Under the pieces are notes generated by a model. That model ran no database searches and had not been told where the DNA came from. It was given only the letters and a program-made list of their open reading frames with translations. The position numbers were made by a program, and so were the translations under genes. From Aphis gossypii (Eukaryota; Arthropoda; Insecta; Hemiptera; Aphididae), in the NCBI RefSeq assembly GCF_020184175.1, contig NC_065531.1:20853213-20917212 (forward strand): a stretch of DNA of 64,000 nucleotides, given 5' to 3'. Every line of letters starts with the position of its first letter. Position 1 is the stretch's first letter. Below, in pieces: positions 37,601 to 50,720 of the stretch.

Positions 37601-40600
37601 GGAGCTCTTTCACAGGAGTTAATGTACCCGTGTTTAATAATGGATCGAAAACGTGTGTCCCGCAGTAGCTGATTAAACTACGTTTTTCATTCACTGTATC
37701 CGTCTTGTAAGGATATATAATTCCTGCGCGTTGAATAATATAAATGCACGCCAAGTCGCGAGTTTCGATTACCGTCGTAATAATAATAATATGCACATAA
37801 CCTGCAGGTGCGCCGAACCTGTAGTCTTACAATGACAAATGGGAGGTGCAAAGTGACATGTAATATATAGGTATAGTGTTTAATTTGCAAGCGGTCTGCC
37901 GTTGTAAAAGGTCCCAGGATAGGTCAGGGGCAATAAATTAGCAGAGTATCAGAGATAAAGTGCAATATCAGAAAATGTTATACAAAATAAGACACGGGCA
38001 CTTAATACTTAATATTATCTTCAGTGTGCCACGGTGTTAAATTTAAATTGTTCGAGAGAAGGTGAATATTTTAATAAGCTTTTAGTCTACAACGTCATAG
38101 ACGTTTTTTTTTACATCGGTTTCCCTAACATAACGTATACTATTTAGATTTGGGTTATTTACTGTGTCTCGTCACAAATGGTGTGACGACTTGGTCTAAT
38201 CATCTGGAATCCTCTCTCCCGAAAAAATATTTACAAGCTCCACAAACAAAGCACGAATGCTTATACATTAATAAATTTCTCACGATTTTTTTTTTAAAAA
38301 AAGGTTATAAAATAAATAAAGGAACAACTTCAGTCCAACCCTGTGCATTTTGACACACTGATTACCAAATCTACCAGAGTATATATTATTGTATACTTTA
38401 TATTAATTTCAATTTCGTATAATCGTATAATATATAATAAACTACGACGATGTTTCGTACCTATGATATCATTTTTTATTTGCATAGGTCAAGTGCTTAG
38501 TGAAAATATTATTGATATTATAGATATTATAATTATTGATATTTATATTGTTTTTTATACCTATACCAAGCATTATAATATTATACTACATAGATTAAAG
38601 AAATTATTTTTAATTCCCATTTTATTATCGATGTACACAATCGTATTATAATTAATAGAAAATAAAAATCATCACTTTAGCTGCTTGCAAAACGACTGTA
38701 ATAAATTATAATAAGCACGTTTAATCGGTTTAAGTGTTATTATAGGATATACACAAATTGATGATAGACTTTATAGCAAAAATAATATTGTTTTAGTATT
38801 TGATTATAATGATTAATGATATAATGAAGAAACGGATGAACTCTGTTAGCCTGCAAACTATCTTAGAAAAAACAAAAAATGTACGCGATTATAAAGCTTT
38901 ACGTTTAGGTATAATTAAAAAGGAAATCCTAAAAGTAAATTATTTTAACTTGCAGAAAAGGTCATTCAAATAAAATGTCAAGAGGTGTTTAAGATTATTT
39001 TAATTCTTTATAATTTATGTTTTATACTGAATTACAGCATCAGTATTTTAGTGTGATGATTATTGATTTATACATTATATCACGACTGACATATATTTTT
39101 CCATTTAAAATTTGTAGAATCAACGTATAAATATAGGAAAACATTATCTCACAAACAAGAATAAAAATAATATTTAATAAAAGTTTTACGAGTAGATGAA
39201 TGATTTGATAAAACAATAGAATGGGTAACAACTAACAATTATACGTTATATAGTGTATACAAATTATGTGAAACGAACCACTTTTAAAAAATAATGCAAA
39301 GCACTATTAAGAATTTAAAAAGATCATGATTATATTTCTGAAATGAATTTTTTTCCAATCTTAGATATTATTGCTATAACTTTACTTTCTATACTATTAT
39401 AGTTATGTAAGTAAATCGTATTTTTTTTTATTATATTCTGATTAAATAGTGAAAACTAAAAATTACTTAAAGTTATACGAAATATTTTCAAATTCATGCA
39501 ATTATTATACTTTGTAAAGATACGTATATGAAGTGAAGTTTGTGAAGTTTTATTCTTAAAATAATATTTGTACCAATATATCTGTCTATTATATATGTAC
39601 TTGCAGAACAACTTATATTTAGCAATAAATATCAAAAGTTCATATGATATATAGTTATTCTAAAATAAATGGGGTGAATATTATTGAATTGTAATACAAT
39701 TTTCAATATTTAAGATTACCTACAAATTCGAGGTATAATGATAATAATATATTACAATATAACGATTATTACTGTTTGTATAATCAGAGTCTATGCCTAT
39801 TCTTCAGTAAATTTTTGAAAGATATTTTTACGGAATTCGTTAAATATTAATATGGTAAAAGAAATACGAGTGTTAGGCATTTTCTCCAAAAAATATCAAT
39901 AAGATTTATTATACTATTTTGTATTAAAATCAATTATAAATGATTTCGTAGACGAGAAAAAAAATAATAGACTCGTTGGTCGTTAATATAAATTTTTGAT
40001 CAGTGTATTTTTTTAACATTTAGCTGAAAAATATTTATCGCATATATCGAACTCTGGAACAATCAAATTTATTTCTCATTGATAAAATTCGGAAGTATTT
40101 TACAAAAATATTTAGATCGTGACTAATCGACGTACAGATATTGAAATAATGTAGAAAACTAGCAATATATAGCAGCTGGGACTATAATAAATACATTTAG
40201 TACTAATATAATACACAATACTGGTATTATAAAATATTATAATAGATACCTATACCTACTCGTAACTACTACAATACAATCTTAAAACTATTTTTCATCA
40301 CATAATATAATGTAATATGTTTTACAGTTGAACTGGTTATATACATTTTCTAAATAAATAAAAAATAAAATTTTTTGAAATTTACTTATACAATAATATA
40401 TATTATATATTTACGTAACAATAGATTTTTTAACAACCTTAGACACTTACTTAAAAATGTTACTAAATATTTGTTTAATTTTTTTGGTTCTGATTTATAA
40501 ACATTTAAAACATCTGTAGAATTTTTTTTTAAAATATATGTAGATAAAAAGTTATAATGTTTGGTCAAGAACATTGATAATCTAACACAAAATTCCTCAA

Positions 40601-43080
40601 AAGTTGTTCTTATCATAATTAAAAATATCAAAAATACATAATAATATGTACTTTTTTTTGAAACATTTGAAGTTTAAATTTTAACAAAATTAGATATCAC
40701 TCCAATTTTAATAATTGATAACCATAATAAGTTATTATTTATTACTAATTATTAATAATTAACCTACTCAATGGTGAAGTGCATTCGATAACTATTATAC
40801 GATTGAGCGAACACCACAATTTTTTTATTTTATGACCTATTCATTACAATTTATTATTCATAAAATTTCATACTATTTTATTCGATAACATTTATCTACA
40901 AAGAGATATCATCAGACTAGCTAAATTTTTCAACAACTTCATAAACAGCTACATTGACCTACAACAATATTATTTCGACTTAAAACGTATTTTAAAATAT
41001 TATAAGAACGTAATAAAAAAGAATAGTTAAAAAATATTAATAAAAAAAATTTCTAAATTCTAATTGTATACCTAGCTATTTTATAATAATAAAATTATGC
41101 GTATTTCATTAAACTATTTCAAACACATAAAAACACGAAAATTGAAATAGAAAATGAACGCATGTCTGAAATGATCGTCCTATTTTAATATTGGAGATTG
41201 GCCGCGAGTGTATAAACAACACAAGTTTTCGTGTTTTCGTGATCGCATTCGGATAAAAAAAAATTCGAGCATAACGTATGTAAATATTAAATACCATAAC
41301 TCTCGCTTGTGGAATTTTAAGATACGCCGAGTGTTTTGCACTTACATAGACGCGATAAATAACAATTATCTCGATTTGTATACGATATCCTGCAACAGAA
41401 CGACAACAGTCGTAAATACGGCTTGCATCGGTAAACACGAGCTGCAATAAAAACACCCATAATATTATATAACAATAATGATTAATATTACTACATATAT
41501 CGTTAGCACACTATCGTCGTTTTATTTTTAAAAAGCCTTATTATTGTACAACAAATAACCATACTCCGACACTGTAATGTTATTATAAATATAATACATA
41601 ATATACTTATAGTATAGGTCACAAATGCGCAGGCTGTGCAGGTCACGTAATATAATACATTGATTTTTTTCTTTGATTTATCGATTACGATGAATCGAAA
41701 ACATTTTCATTAAATAAATTATAATGTTATCATCTGTGCTATTTTTTCAAATTGAATAATCAAAAATATTTTAATAGCGAAACACAATAATATGATGTAC
41801 GTTAATATGTTGTAGTAATTATTAAAACGGAGTATCATACCACCACCATAATAATAATTAATAAAATATTATATAATTATACATAAATACATAATATAGT
41901 AGACAGATATATATTTTGATATTTCATGTCATGGGTTGGCGAAAAAAAAAAATAATAATAATGTTACTTTGCTTTGTAAGTTTATATATTTATATAGGTA
42001 CTTACATGGAGAACGATTTCGTTCATTTTTAATTTTTCTATCGGTTGAACGAAATCACAGCACCAGTTTCTTTGTTTTCTAAGACAAGAAAGATTAAAGA
42101 AGCTACTTTTTTACTTATCAGAATAGTTAATTATTTAACTTTTTAATATTGTAAAAGATAAAATTGAAAATTCTACCATCATTAGTTCATTGTTACAATT
42201 TTCATCAAATTTTAAATTAGAACCATGATACAATATATGCAGAATAATTAGGTACAACTAAGTTTAACTTACAACAAAGGTTTAACACATTGTTGAAGAA
42301 TGAAGGATTCTCTTTTCAAAAACATAAAAATCAAAACCAATGCCCAACTATTAGTTCATTATTTTGTAAGTATGATGATGTTTAACTTATTAACTTTCCA
42401 TACAAATACCACGTGAGAAATGGGAATTTTTATGATTGAAATAATACGGTTCAAAAATAATAAATTGCAGTTCCTAATGTCTATTGGCTATTTGATTAAC
42501 AAGAAAGCAATGCGTGATCATATATGATTAAATAATAGATCTATTATTATATATTAGATATGCGTATAATATGTTTTTATAAGGGAAATGTTGAGAACTT
42601 AATGTTATTATTTTCCTTGGCATGTCCATTTGTCGAACATTCGAACACACTAATAATCAATAATAACGTTGCAGATAAATAAGTATGTGCATCAATATAT
42701 ACTTGTAAGCACACACGGTGGTAAAATAGTAGGTTAAAGAGACTTGATATACAGAGATGGATGTTATACTATAGACAGTCGGAAGAGTGAGAGTGATAGC
42801 GAAATACATATGTACTTTTCGGTCGAAAATTATACGGTGCGAGTTTTCACGGGGCGCATGTAATTATATTAATATGTAGGATGCTATAAAAAAAAAAAAT
42901 AAAAGTAAATAGTATCTCCTAATGCGAAACAATAATGATATAGTGAGGACGGCGATACTTAAGATTTAAATCGAATTCTCCGCCAATATGGGGTTTTTGT
43001 TCGGCAATAGCTTATTAATACATATTTTCTTTTTATTGTATACGAAACTTATAACTAAAAATCGTTATTCGGACATCCGC
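37601..43080. other. AT-rich non-coding DNA, no gene seen
   Basis: No gene recognised over this long stretch. Two items break the background: a small hairpin at 42015-42056 and a more balanced patch at 41150-41450 with open frames on both strands (minus 115 codons 41109-41456, plus 80 codons 41208-41450). I recognise neither peptide. Plus-strand frames at 38150-38353 and 38343-38651 are also unrecognised. Confidence 0.5.
42015..42056. repeat. 11-bp perfect inverted repeat with 20-base loop
   Basis: GATTTCGTTCA at 42015-42025 is perfectly complementary to TGAACGAAATC at 42046-42056. It is too short for a pre-miRNA. It could be a paired binding site or chance. Confidence 0.5.
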
Positions 43081-43740
43081 GTAGGTCGAGTTCTGAACTC
43101 GGTTAATAGATTAAGAGGCCTGAGAGATCGACGAGACAATATAGGTACGTAATACAATATTTTATATAATAATATGATTGACGGTCGCGGACCGAAATGA
43201 GACGTCTGATAATTATTGGTGTTCTAACACGTTCGAAGTGGGCGTCGTTCGAGTTAGTTTCGCGTGGCCGTGTTTGTATACTAATAATAATAATAACGTA
43301 GTGTAGTACATCGCAGCGCGATTCGGGGTAAGTGAAGATTTACAAATTGCGTAGAGACTTACGAGGTTTACCGATAGTTCAAACCGTACAAGAGAATACG
43401 TCCAATTACAATAAACACAATGTACAGCGCGCGAACGCCGTTAATGGATTTTTGTTTATTTTTCTAGTACACATTATTCGGGGGAGTCCCGCGGGTAAAT
43501 GTTTAGATCCGGTCGTACGCCGTAATGCCGAATCGACAATAATTGGCTTTCTTGAAACAGCAACGATAGATGCACAGCGGATACAGTTTTGAAAACATCG
43601 CCATTCGCACTCGACCTACGCGGTTCGTTGTTTTTGCTTTTAAATCCAAAGTACACAACCGCAGCGCAAGTCGCTACGAGTTTTTGGAATATTTTTTCTG
43701 CAAACGCGCGGATCGCAGAGAATTCTTAATAATATTATCT
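43081..43740 (+). promoter_or_regulatory. CpG-rich island with plus-strand donor (candidate first exon)
   Basis: Dense CG (gtcgcggaccg, cgttcgagttagtttcgcgtggccg, catcgcagcgcgattcggg) is followed by the donor match cgGG|GTAAGTGAAG with the intron starting at 43328. Upstream there is no long frame, so an untranslated first exon would be the natural reading. A 86-codon frame downstream (43332-43592) contains a hydrophobic FLFIFLVHII stretch, but it begins inside the putative intron and has no known relative. The minus strand also holds a 60-codon frame (43474-43656). Confidence 0.22.
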
Positions 43741-46700
43741 TGACACATCGGACGAGAGAAATTTATTATTATTACGTTTTAACTATTAACACGTTACGTT
43801 CTAATTTTTTCTTGGGGTCTCGTCAATAGCATATTTGTATTATAATATATGCGATATACCTTACAGTTATGTTATCGCCATTAGTTGAGATTTGCGGAAT
43901 AGTTAAAAGTATTTTTTTTCCGATAAATATGATTTAAATTCTCTGCAGACGGCTTTATTCTACAAGTCTCTCGCTACGTAATATAATGTTATGTTTGTTG
44001 GTCGATGTTTATTAATAATTTGCGTTTTAGCGTTAAATATCAACCGAAATCGAACGATTTAATACTGCGTAGAATTTCCTTTAATCCTTCTAGGTAGGCA
44101 ATCAAACTGACATGCAGTTATAGTAACGAATCTCAAACGCACACAACACACGGCGTAATATGATTGTTTCAGAGTTACAGTTTTATAATTATTTTTTTGC
44201 AACATTCAAACAAAAGAAACAATAGTTGTTATTTACCCTTAAACTTACACAGTGATTATCCGATTTCCGCGAATAAGTGTGAAAAATTATAAAATTTAAT
44301 TCTATATTTGTAATTTTTACATTTACACAAATAAATGTTCTACGCATTTGTGATTTAATATTATTTATTTGTTTATTATACGAACTAACGTAAACATGAC
44401 GTTATAGTTGTAAACCAAATATACACGTCTTGTAATTAAATCTAATTCAATCGAATTCAAATGAATTTAACGTAAGCTAAATAAATATGTTTAAATAATA
44501 ATAATTGAATCTGTTATAATATTTAAATAATATTATGCATTTATCGTTTACCGAATTCGTATACGAACACAGACATCACTTGTTTTACAGTGTCCAGTAT
44601 TATAATATTATGTTTCAAATGATTGAAAATCGAGAAGGTAAAAACAATTAATGAATTTAATTTATACGACAATCACCAGTGTAAGTCGGAACATTCTTCT
44701 GAAATAAATAAATTACGTTTTCTTCAGGAAACACCAAGGTATATGTATACAATATTAATATTATTATATAAATCACCGTGTACATCACAATATTCTCTCT
44801 ACCTTAGGTTCTTCCTATCACACGTACACCACATTTATGATATCTCCGAGAGCGGCAAAACGTCCGTTCGTGCTTGGGTAATAATATATTAACCGAATAC
44901 ATAAATAAATGGGAAATTTATAGTGGTTAGTACTATACCAGTAAACTATAACCTATATAGATATTATAGTGTTTTACGGAGACGTTAATAAATTTGTTTC
45001 GTACAGACCATGCGACCAGCGGAAAATACAAGTTTTCGCAGTTCCGCGCGTTATTCCAATACATGATGGTTGTTGCGATTTTAATCAAATAAATATAGTG
45101 ATAAATTATAGTGCTTATTATTTTTTTTTTGCACATGTCATTTTTTCAACGATGATTTCAACCGCGTTTCTGCGCTTAAGTGAATCGTATAATACGCCTT
45201 AGCCGCTATATATAGTGCGTAGATCTGCTTACATCGATCATTGCCGTAATCTTTTACTGAACGTTGACGGTTACAAAACGGACCGTTGAAAGAAGACAAC
45301 CGTTCGCGTGGAGACTTATGTATTACCGTCGTCTGCTTCACGTGCGATATGACGATAAACCTCGTTTTTATTATATAGGCTTGATGTGATGCACTGAAGC
45401 AGAATTTATCATTTTTATTCTGACACACGACAAAAATTGAATAGTTTATCACGTACTACACTATTTACAATTATTTACAACTATATATTCATAGTTGTGA
45501 TATACCATGTATTATATTCAGTCAAATGAATTATATATATATATTATATATATAGTTATGAGTTATCAAAATAAAAAAAGACCTTTGTTTAATTGCAATT
45601 ATTTAAAGGAACAAAATAAAATGTTTAAGCCCAAATAGTAACGAAGAAATGAACACATTGCTGGAGGTTTAATTAATATAATCGCTATTAATATTAAAAC
45701 GATAATATAATATCTAGATTGACATTCCCATAATATGAGAAGTACTTCCTCATCAATTTTGTATATTTGCATAAACTATAATGAGGCAGCGTCCTGCGGA
45801 TGCACACATAAAATATTAATTATTTATCACCTATTATTTATTTACACTATCAAAATTCTCAATAATTTCTATTATTCTGTCAAAACCTAGAAATTTATTT
45901 CAATGGATACATTTTAGTTTTTGTGAAATTAATTTACTGACTGCAGAGCCGCTAGGATATATTTTCAAGCATGATATATGGGATGAATATTGATATTGAA
46001 TAATATGTAGTATAGGTATATACCATTATATTATTACAGTAAACAAGAATAAAGCAAATAATCTTTACAAACTTTAACAATAATTTAGTAGTTAACTACA
46101 ATTTTAAATGGCACCTATAAATGAAAATAATAATTTAACGGCTAATTGAGTAGGAAATCGTTTTAATTACTACTTAAACAAAAAAATAGGTTACCTGCAG
46201 CGACGTACTTTATTTACAAATGTTGCTTTCGACGATAAATTAGAATTATATGACAGTTATTAAAAAAGTATGTTCATATTAAATATTATATTACCAGCTA
46301 TTAATAACATGTATAGATTTTTGAACAAAATCAGAAGTAAATTAATTTATAAGTTATAATATTATTCTACAGTTTTGGTACATGATTCCTCGCAGTAGTA
46401 CTGGAGTGTTCCGCATATTTTATTGCTTATAACTATAAAGTCATAACTTTATAAGGCTCTAAAATTATTATGAGAAAAATTTAGATATTTTTATTTAGAC
46501 TATTAAATAAAATATAATTTTCCCAGATTTATTATATTATTTATATCAGATTATTACACATATATTTTATTACTATAATGGAAGAAATCCTCATTACTAA
46601 ATAATTATCCAGGACATTTATAGTATTTTATCACAGAGTTGACTAATATAATACTGTGGTTTATACACTTCTCGATTGCTAGGATAGCTGTTCTTGTACA

Positions 46701-47318
46701 AGTTTATGGCTAACAATAAAATAGTGCAATATTATGTGTCTATACTATACATCTTTGGTAGCTGTATACCTAATACCCATAATAAATTAATAATACAAAT
46801 CGATCGAGACTAATAATATTAATAAGTAAATTATAGACGAGAATCATAAATAATAATTTAAATGCATAATTTTTCTTGGAATTGAGATAAATTCATCATC
46901 ATCATATACGCTTTGAACGAAAATTATATAAAGTTTTATATGTATTTGTAATTTTACCATATTTGTACGACTAAATACACACAACCTTTACACTGAGACT
47001 TTGACATTCACGTCAATAATATTATTAATATCATGATATGTTTGCGTACCAGTAATTATTCTCGGAAACCGAACGCATGTTTTAAGGTATTAACATATGC
47101 GTACATTATTAAAATGTTCAAAACTTATTATTATGTATGCATTGCTTTACTTATTATTTACTATCAACGACAAACAATAATATATATATATAATATATAC
47201 ATTTATAAATAGGGCAGTGAAACGGAATGATTGCAGTATTTAATTATTATTTAAAGAAGGAATTTATTTTTATCTTAACAAGTATAAATATAAAGTGTAT
47301 CAGTACTACCATTTGCGT
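43741..47318. other. AT-rich non-coding DNA, no gene seen
   Basis: No gene recognised. A less AT-rich patch at about 45000-45360 (gcgaccagcgg, gacggttacaaaacgg) holds a 104-codon minus-strand frame (45138-45452) overlapped by opposite-strand frames; none is recognisable. TA runs occur at 45533-45553 and 47183-47200. Confidence 0.5.
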
Positions 47319-48302
47319 TTAATAAAAAAAAACTTTTTTTCTATAAACTACACTTACCAAATGACCTCCATAGAAATAAATGCATTCTTGTAGCCGTAAA
47401 TGAAAGTTTATCATGTCTTCTTGCAGCACATTAACGGGTATTGTTTCAATCTCGTCTCGAATGCGTAGTTTTAGAGCTTGGATAGATCTCGCAGTGAATT
47501 GTCCTTAGAAAATGTTGAAAATCGGGAGATAGGTGGCCATGGAATATCCCCGTTCCGCGAAATGAGACAGTCCGAGAAGAAAGCATTCATCGAAATGTTT
47601 GAAATATGACTTGTTGTTTTATTTTTCTGAAAAACAGTGTTACTTGAAAATGGGTAAGTTGTGTTTATTCTAACAGATTATTCTATTTTCCGAAATCGCT
47701 CACCATACCGTAGGTTTATGAAAAAGTGTTTAATGAAGTAAACGAAGGATTTGGACCAATATATAATATAATATATATAGATGTTCTAAAGATTTGTTTA
47801 TTCACAAAACCCGATAGGTGGAATTGCACCTCATCGCCCATTCATAATTTGATACTTGGTTATAATATTCTTTAAGACTTCTGAACATATCCTCACAAAA
47901 TCAGAATTTTCGGTGATATCACTTAGATTGAGAGATTGCATTATATAAATTTTGTAACGATGAAAATTGAGATACAAACGGAGAAGCTTTTTCACCAATC
48001 TGGCACCTATTGCAAGACGTCAGGCATGATGTATGGCCAATCGGCGACCGGCATGGACCTTTATGCATCGCCTGTCGAACACGTTCAACGCTATTAGGGG
48101 TTCGAACTGTTTTCGCACTTCCGACTTTTTTCTTTTGTCATCGATCCAGTTTACTCGACATTGTTTACCCACGTCTAAAATGCTGATTGAGTGATGTTAC
48201 GAAATTACGTCAAAAACACGAAGTGTTTGTAAAAAAATCTCGCCGTTTGATAATAACCTTTAACTGTGTAGCCGCTTGTTTTACACCTGTCAAATGATTC
48301 AT
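47319..48302 (-). pseudogene. Dead Tc1/mariner-superfamily transposase (IS630-like DDE), nearly full length
   Basis: Read on the minus strand, this roughly 984-base relic would encode about 328 residues, close to the usual 330-350 of mariner-type transposases. In order: an ATG at 48302; a helix-turn-helix-like start (VKGYYQTARFF, then WVNNVE-stop-TGSMTKEK); the linker TVRTPNSVERVRQAM at about 48066-48110; LNFHRYKI; the first catalytic aspartate in GDEVQFHLSGFVNKQ (Asp at 47833-47835); TVW-stop-AIS at 47691-47711; the second-Asp block QKNKTTSH, where Asn (47621-47623) stands for the catalytic Asp; ISRNGDIPWPP ending at 47531; SPDF at 47517-47528 in a shifted frame; and the C-terminal RSIQALKLRIRDEIETIP at about 47437-47490 to a stop at 47319. 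At least three frame changes and several stops make it non-functional. The DFFLWGYLK block usually found after SPDL is deleted. I found no convincing terminal inverted repeats. Family assignment rests on these conserved phrases. Confidence 0.9.
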
Positions 48303-50390
48303 TGTTATAAAATATTAGGCTGTGATAATCACGACGGGCCAAAGTCGATATAATAATATATAAATATAAGTCATATATAATATGTATATTGTATATATAT
48401 AACTATATAAGTATAATATACGTTAATTTGAAATGTATAATAATATATCAACACGAACATTAAATTTCGAAATTTAATTCGTATCGAATTTTATAAGCTT
48501 AACAGTAATAACTAATATTAAACAAAAGTACATTTCATGATCATAGTTCCGAGGGATGTGTTTATTTTATTTTTATTTTGAATTTATTTAAACATTCTGT
48601 TCTTATTTAATATTTTAAGTTCTAACCTACACCATCTTTCTGCATTTTTTGGACATTTGACCATGGATATAAATATAAACAGATTTTTTATTTACCATGC
48701 TTTTGTCTGTAATTATTATTATTGTATAAAATGAAAATAAATAAAACAAAAAATGATTCAATATTAGATTCTGAATACAGCGATGAATGTATTGATTTAT
48801 ATAAATCGTATTCACACGGCGTCCTAGGTAGGCAACTATACGGGCACACATCGTTCGGTTCGCGGTCCATATTATTATATTCTGGACGGCGAACATTTTA
48901 CATCTCCCGGTGTATCGAAAGTAAAGTTTGACAACCTATTCGTGAATGTTAAGAAACTAGCGAACATTCTAGTTTGTGGTGTTCAAATAGTTTATATTTA
49001 TCTATGAAATGTTATTTTGTGCAATAAAAAGCACAGTACAATCAATACTATGTAAAACACAAATACAATATTATGTATTAAAGATGACCTACCGCCGCGT
49101 ATGTGCGTAAAACAATATTTATGTATACAGTATGGATAGTGTAAATGTATAATATTCACGGGTACAATATGAATATGTAAACGCTTTGTATAATATTAAC
49201 AAAACAATGGAACACTAAAAAGTAAAAATCAATAATTCTGTTACACCGGAACTCGGAGAACACGGGAAATATGGATATTTAAAAATGAAAACAATCGGAC
49301 GGTGGAAGGATTTAGGATTAATATAATGTCTAAATTTTATTAACAATTCTACGTCGATGGGTTTCAAACACGAATTACGTTGTTTACTATTTTCACTTCT
49401 ATCGGCGTATTAGAAATTACGCCTAGTAAATAATAACGAACAAGTTAAAACCATTTATAACTATTTGTGATGTATTGTGTATAAAACAACGTTTTAATTC
49501 ACATTTGACTTTATGAGATATAATATGTGTAAGTAATCCACGCCCACGTTAAAAGAAACAAAATTAGAAATGTATTATCTATTTGATGTATCGTAAATAA
49601 ACTTTTTAGGAACTATCCTAATCGTGTTAAAATATTATCAGCCACGTACAATGTGTTGGCGTTTTATTGAGTATTTATTTTCTACAATGTTCTAAGAAAC
49701 AACGGTCCAGTTCAATTTAACGAAGAGTTATTATATACGGTTTATTACTATAATGATTGATCATTTGTCCGTTCGATGGAGATATATCACAATTACGACA
49801 ATATTGTAAAAGAGCATACGGCAAATAGATATAGACGGTATAGTTATACGGCTCATAGTATTCTTACACTGTAGGTAAACAGTTTCTTTGCAACAATAAT
49901 AATTGTAGAATGTCGAAAAATTTAGATATAATGTTTTATACTATTAATTTATTATTTTTTTCATTTTACTCGTGTATCAATTTTATCATTAAATTCAAAT
50001 TTATGACGTTGGCATCTTTAACAACTAAAATCTGGAAGATAAATGCAATAAATACCTTTTATAATGTAATATTTTAAACTGTTTAATTAAAAAATTGTAA
50101 TAATTGTTGACGTTCAACAATTTTAAAATTATTGTTTTTTCTAGTTAATATCAAATTCAACATTCTGTAGAGGACTTTTAAAATAAACAAAAAAAATGTT
50201 TGTTACGTTATTAAAATCGTACGTTTATAATAATTCTATAATTTACTGCAGAGTTTTAATAAATGTGTTAAATTATGTTAATGCAAATTAATTATATAAT
50301 TTATTGAGAATTTACTCGATTTTATACTGCTGTCCAATCAATCGCTATACGTATGATTTCCATACGTTAATTTCGTTGTAAAACTTTTGG
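48303..50390. other. AT-rich non-coding DNA, no gene seen
   Basis: No gene recognised. Overlapping frames on both strands near 48627-48931 lie in a patch of more balanced composition (cacacggcgtcctagg, gttcggttcgcggtcc) and contradict each other. Any right-hand end of the transposon at 47319-48302 would lie in the first hundred bases here, but I could not identify it. Confidence 0.5.
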
Positions 50391-50720
50391 TCGGAACCTA
50401 CGTCGTGGGCTAATTCAATTACGCCGTATATACGTTTATTGCTGTAAATTGTGTCCCCTCGTTGGATGTTAAATCGCGCTTAAACGATAGCGAATGGCCA
50501 AAATCGAATTTACTGATTGCAAAGTTTGAACGTCCGAATTACAAAGACAGAGTTTGGGTGCCGTTTAAAGTACCTACCTTAAACCAATTTGTCGGATTTT
50601 CGCGGTAGCGGTTGACATTTTAGCGTAATGCCGCGGGGTCGTGGTTTTATTGTGTCCTTCTTGTACCTATATATAAAGCCACAGCTATATCCCCACGACG
50701 TAGTATAATAGTTGTAATTA
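50391..50720. promoter_or_regulatory. Less AT-rich, CpG-containing patch, function unknown
   Basis: Phrases such as cctacgtcgtgggc, gaacgtccgaattac, gattttcgcggtagcgg and aatgccgcggggtcgtgg distinguish it from its surroundings. All six frames are interrupted and no motif is recognised. It is either a regulatory element or an old repeat fragment. Confidence 0.15.

Noticed and set aside
38343..38651. 102-codon plus-strand frame
   Set aside because: Strongly I/Y/L-rich low-complexity translation of AT-rich DNA (IIDIIDIIIIDIY); no domain or signal context.
43332..43592. 86-codon plus-strand frame with a hydrophobic stretch
   Set aside because: No recognisable family, conflicts with a minus-strand frame, and would start inside the intron implied by the adjacent donor.
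48303..48345. ttaggctgtgataatcacgac as a possible mariner terminal repeat
   Set aside because: Orientation is wrong for the right end and no matching partner was found left of 47319.
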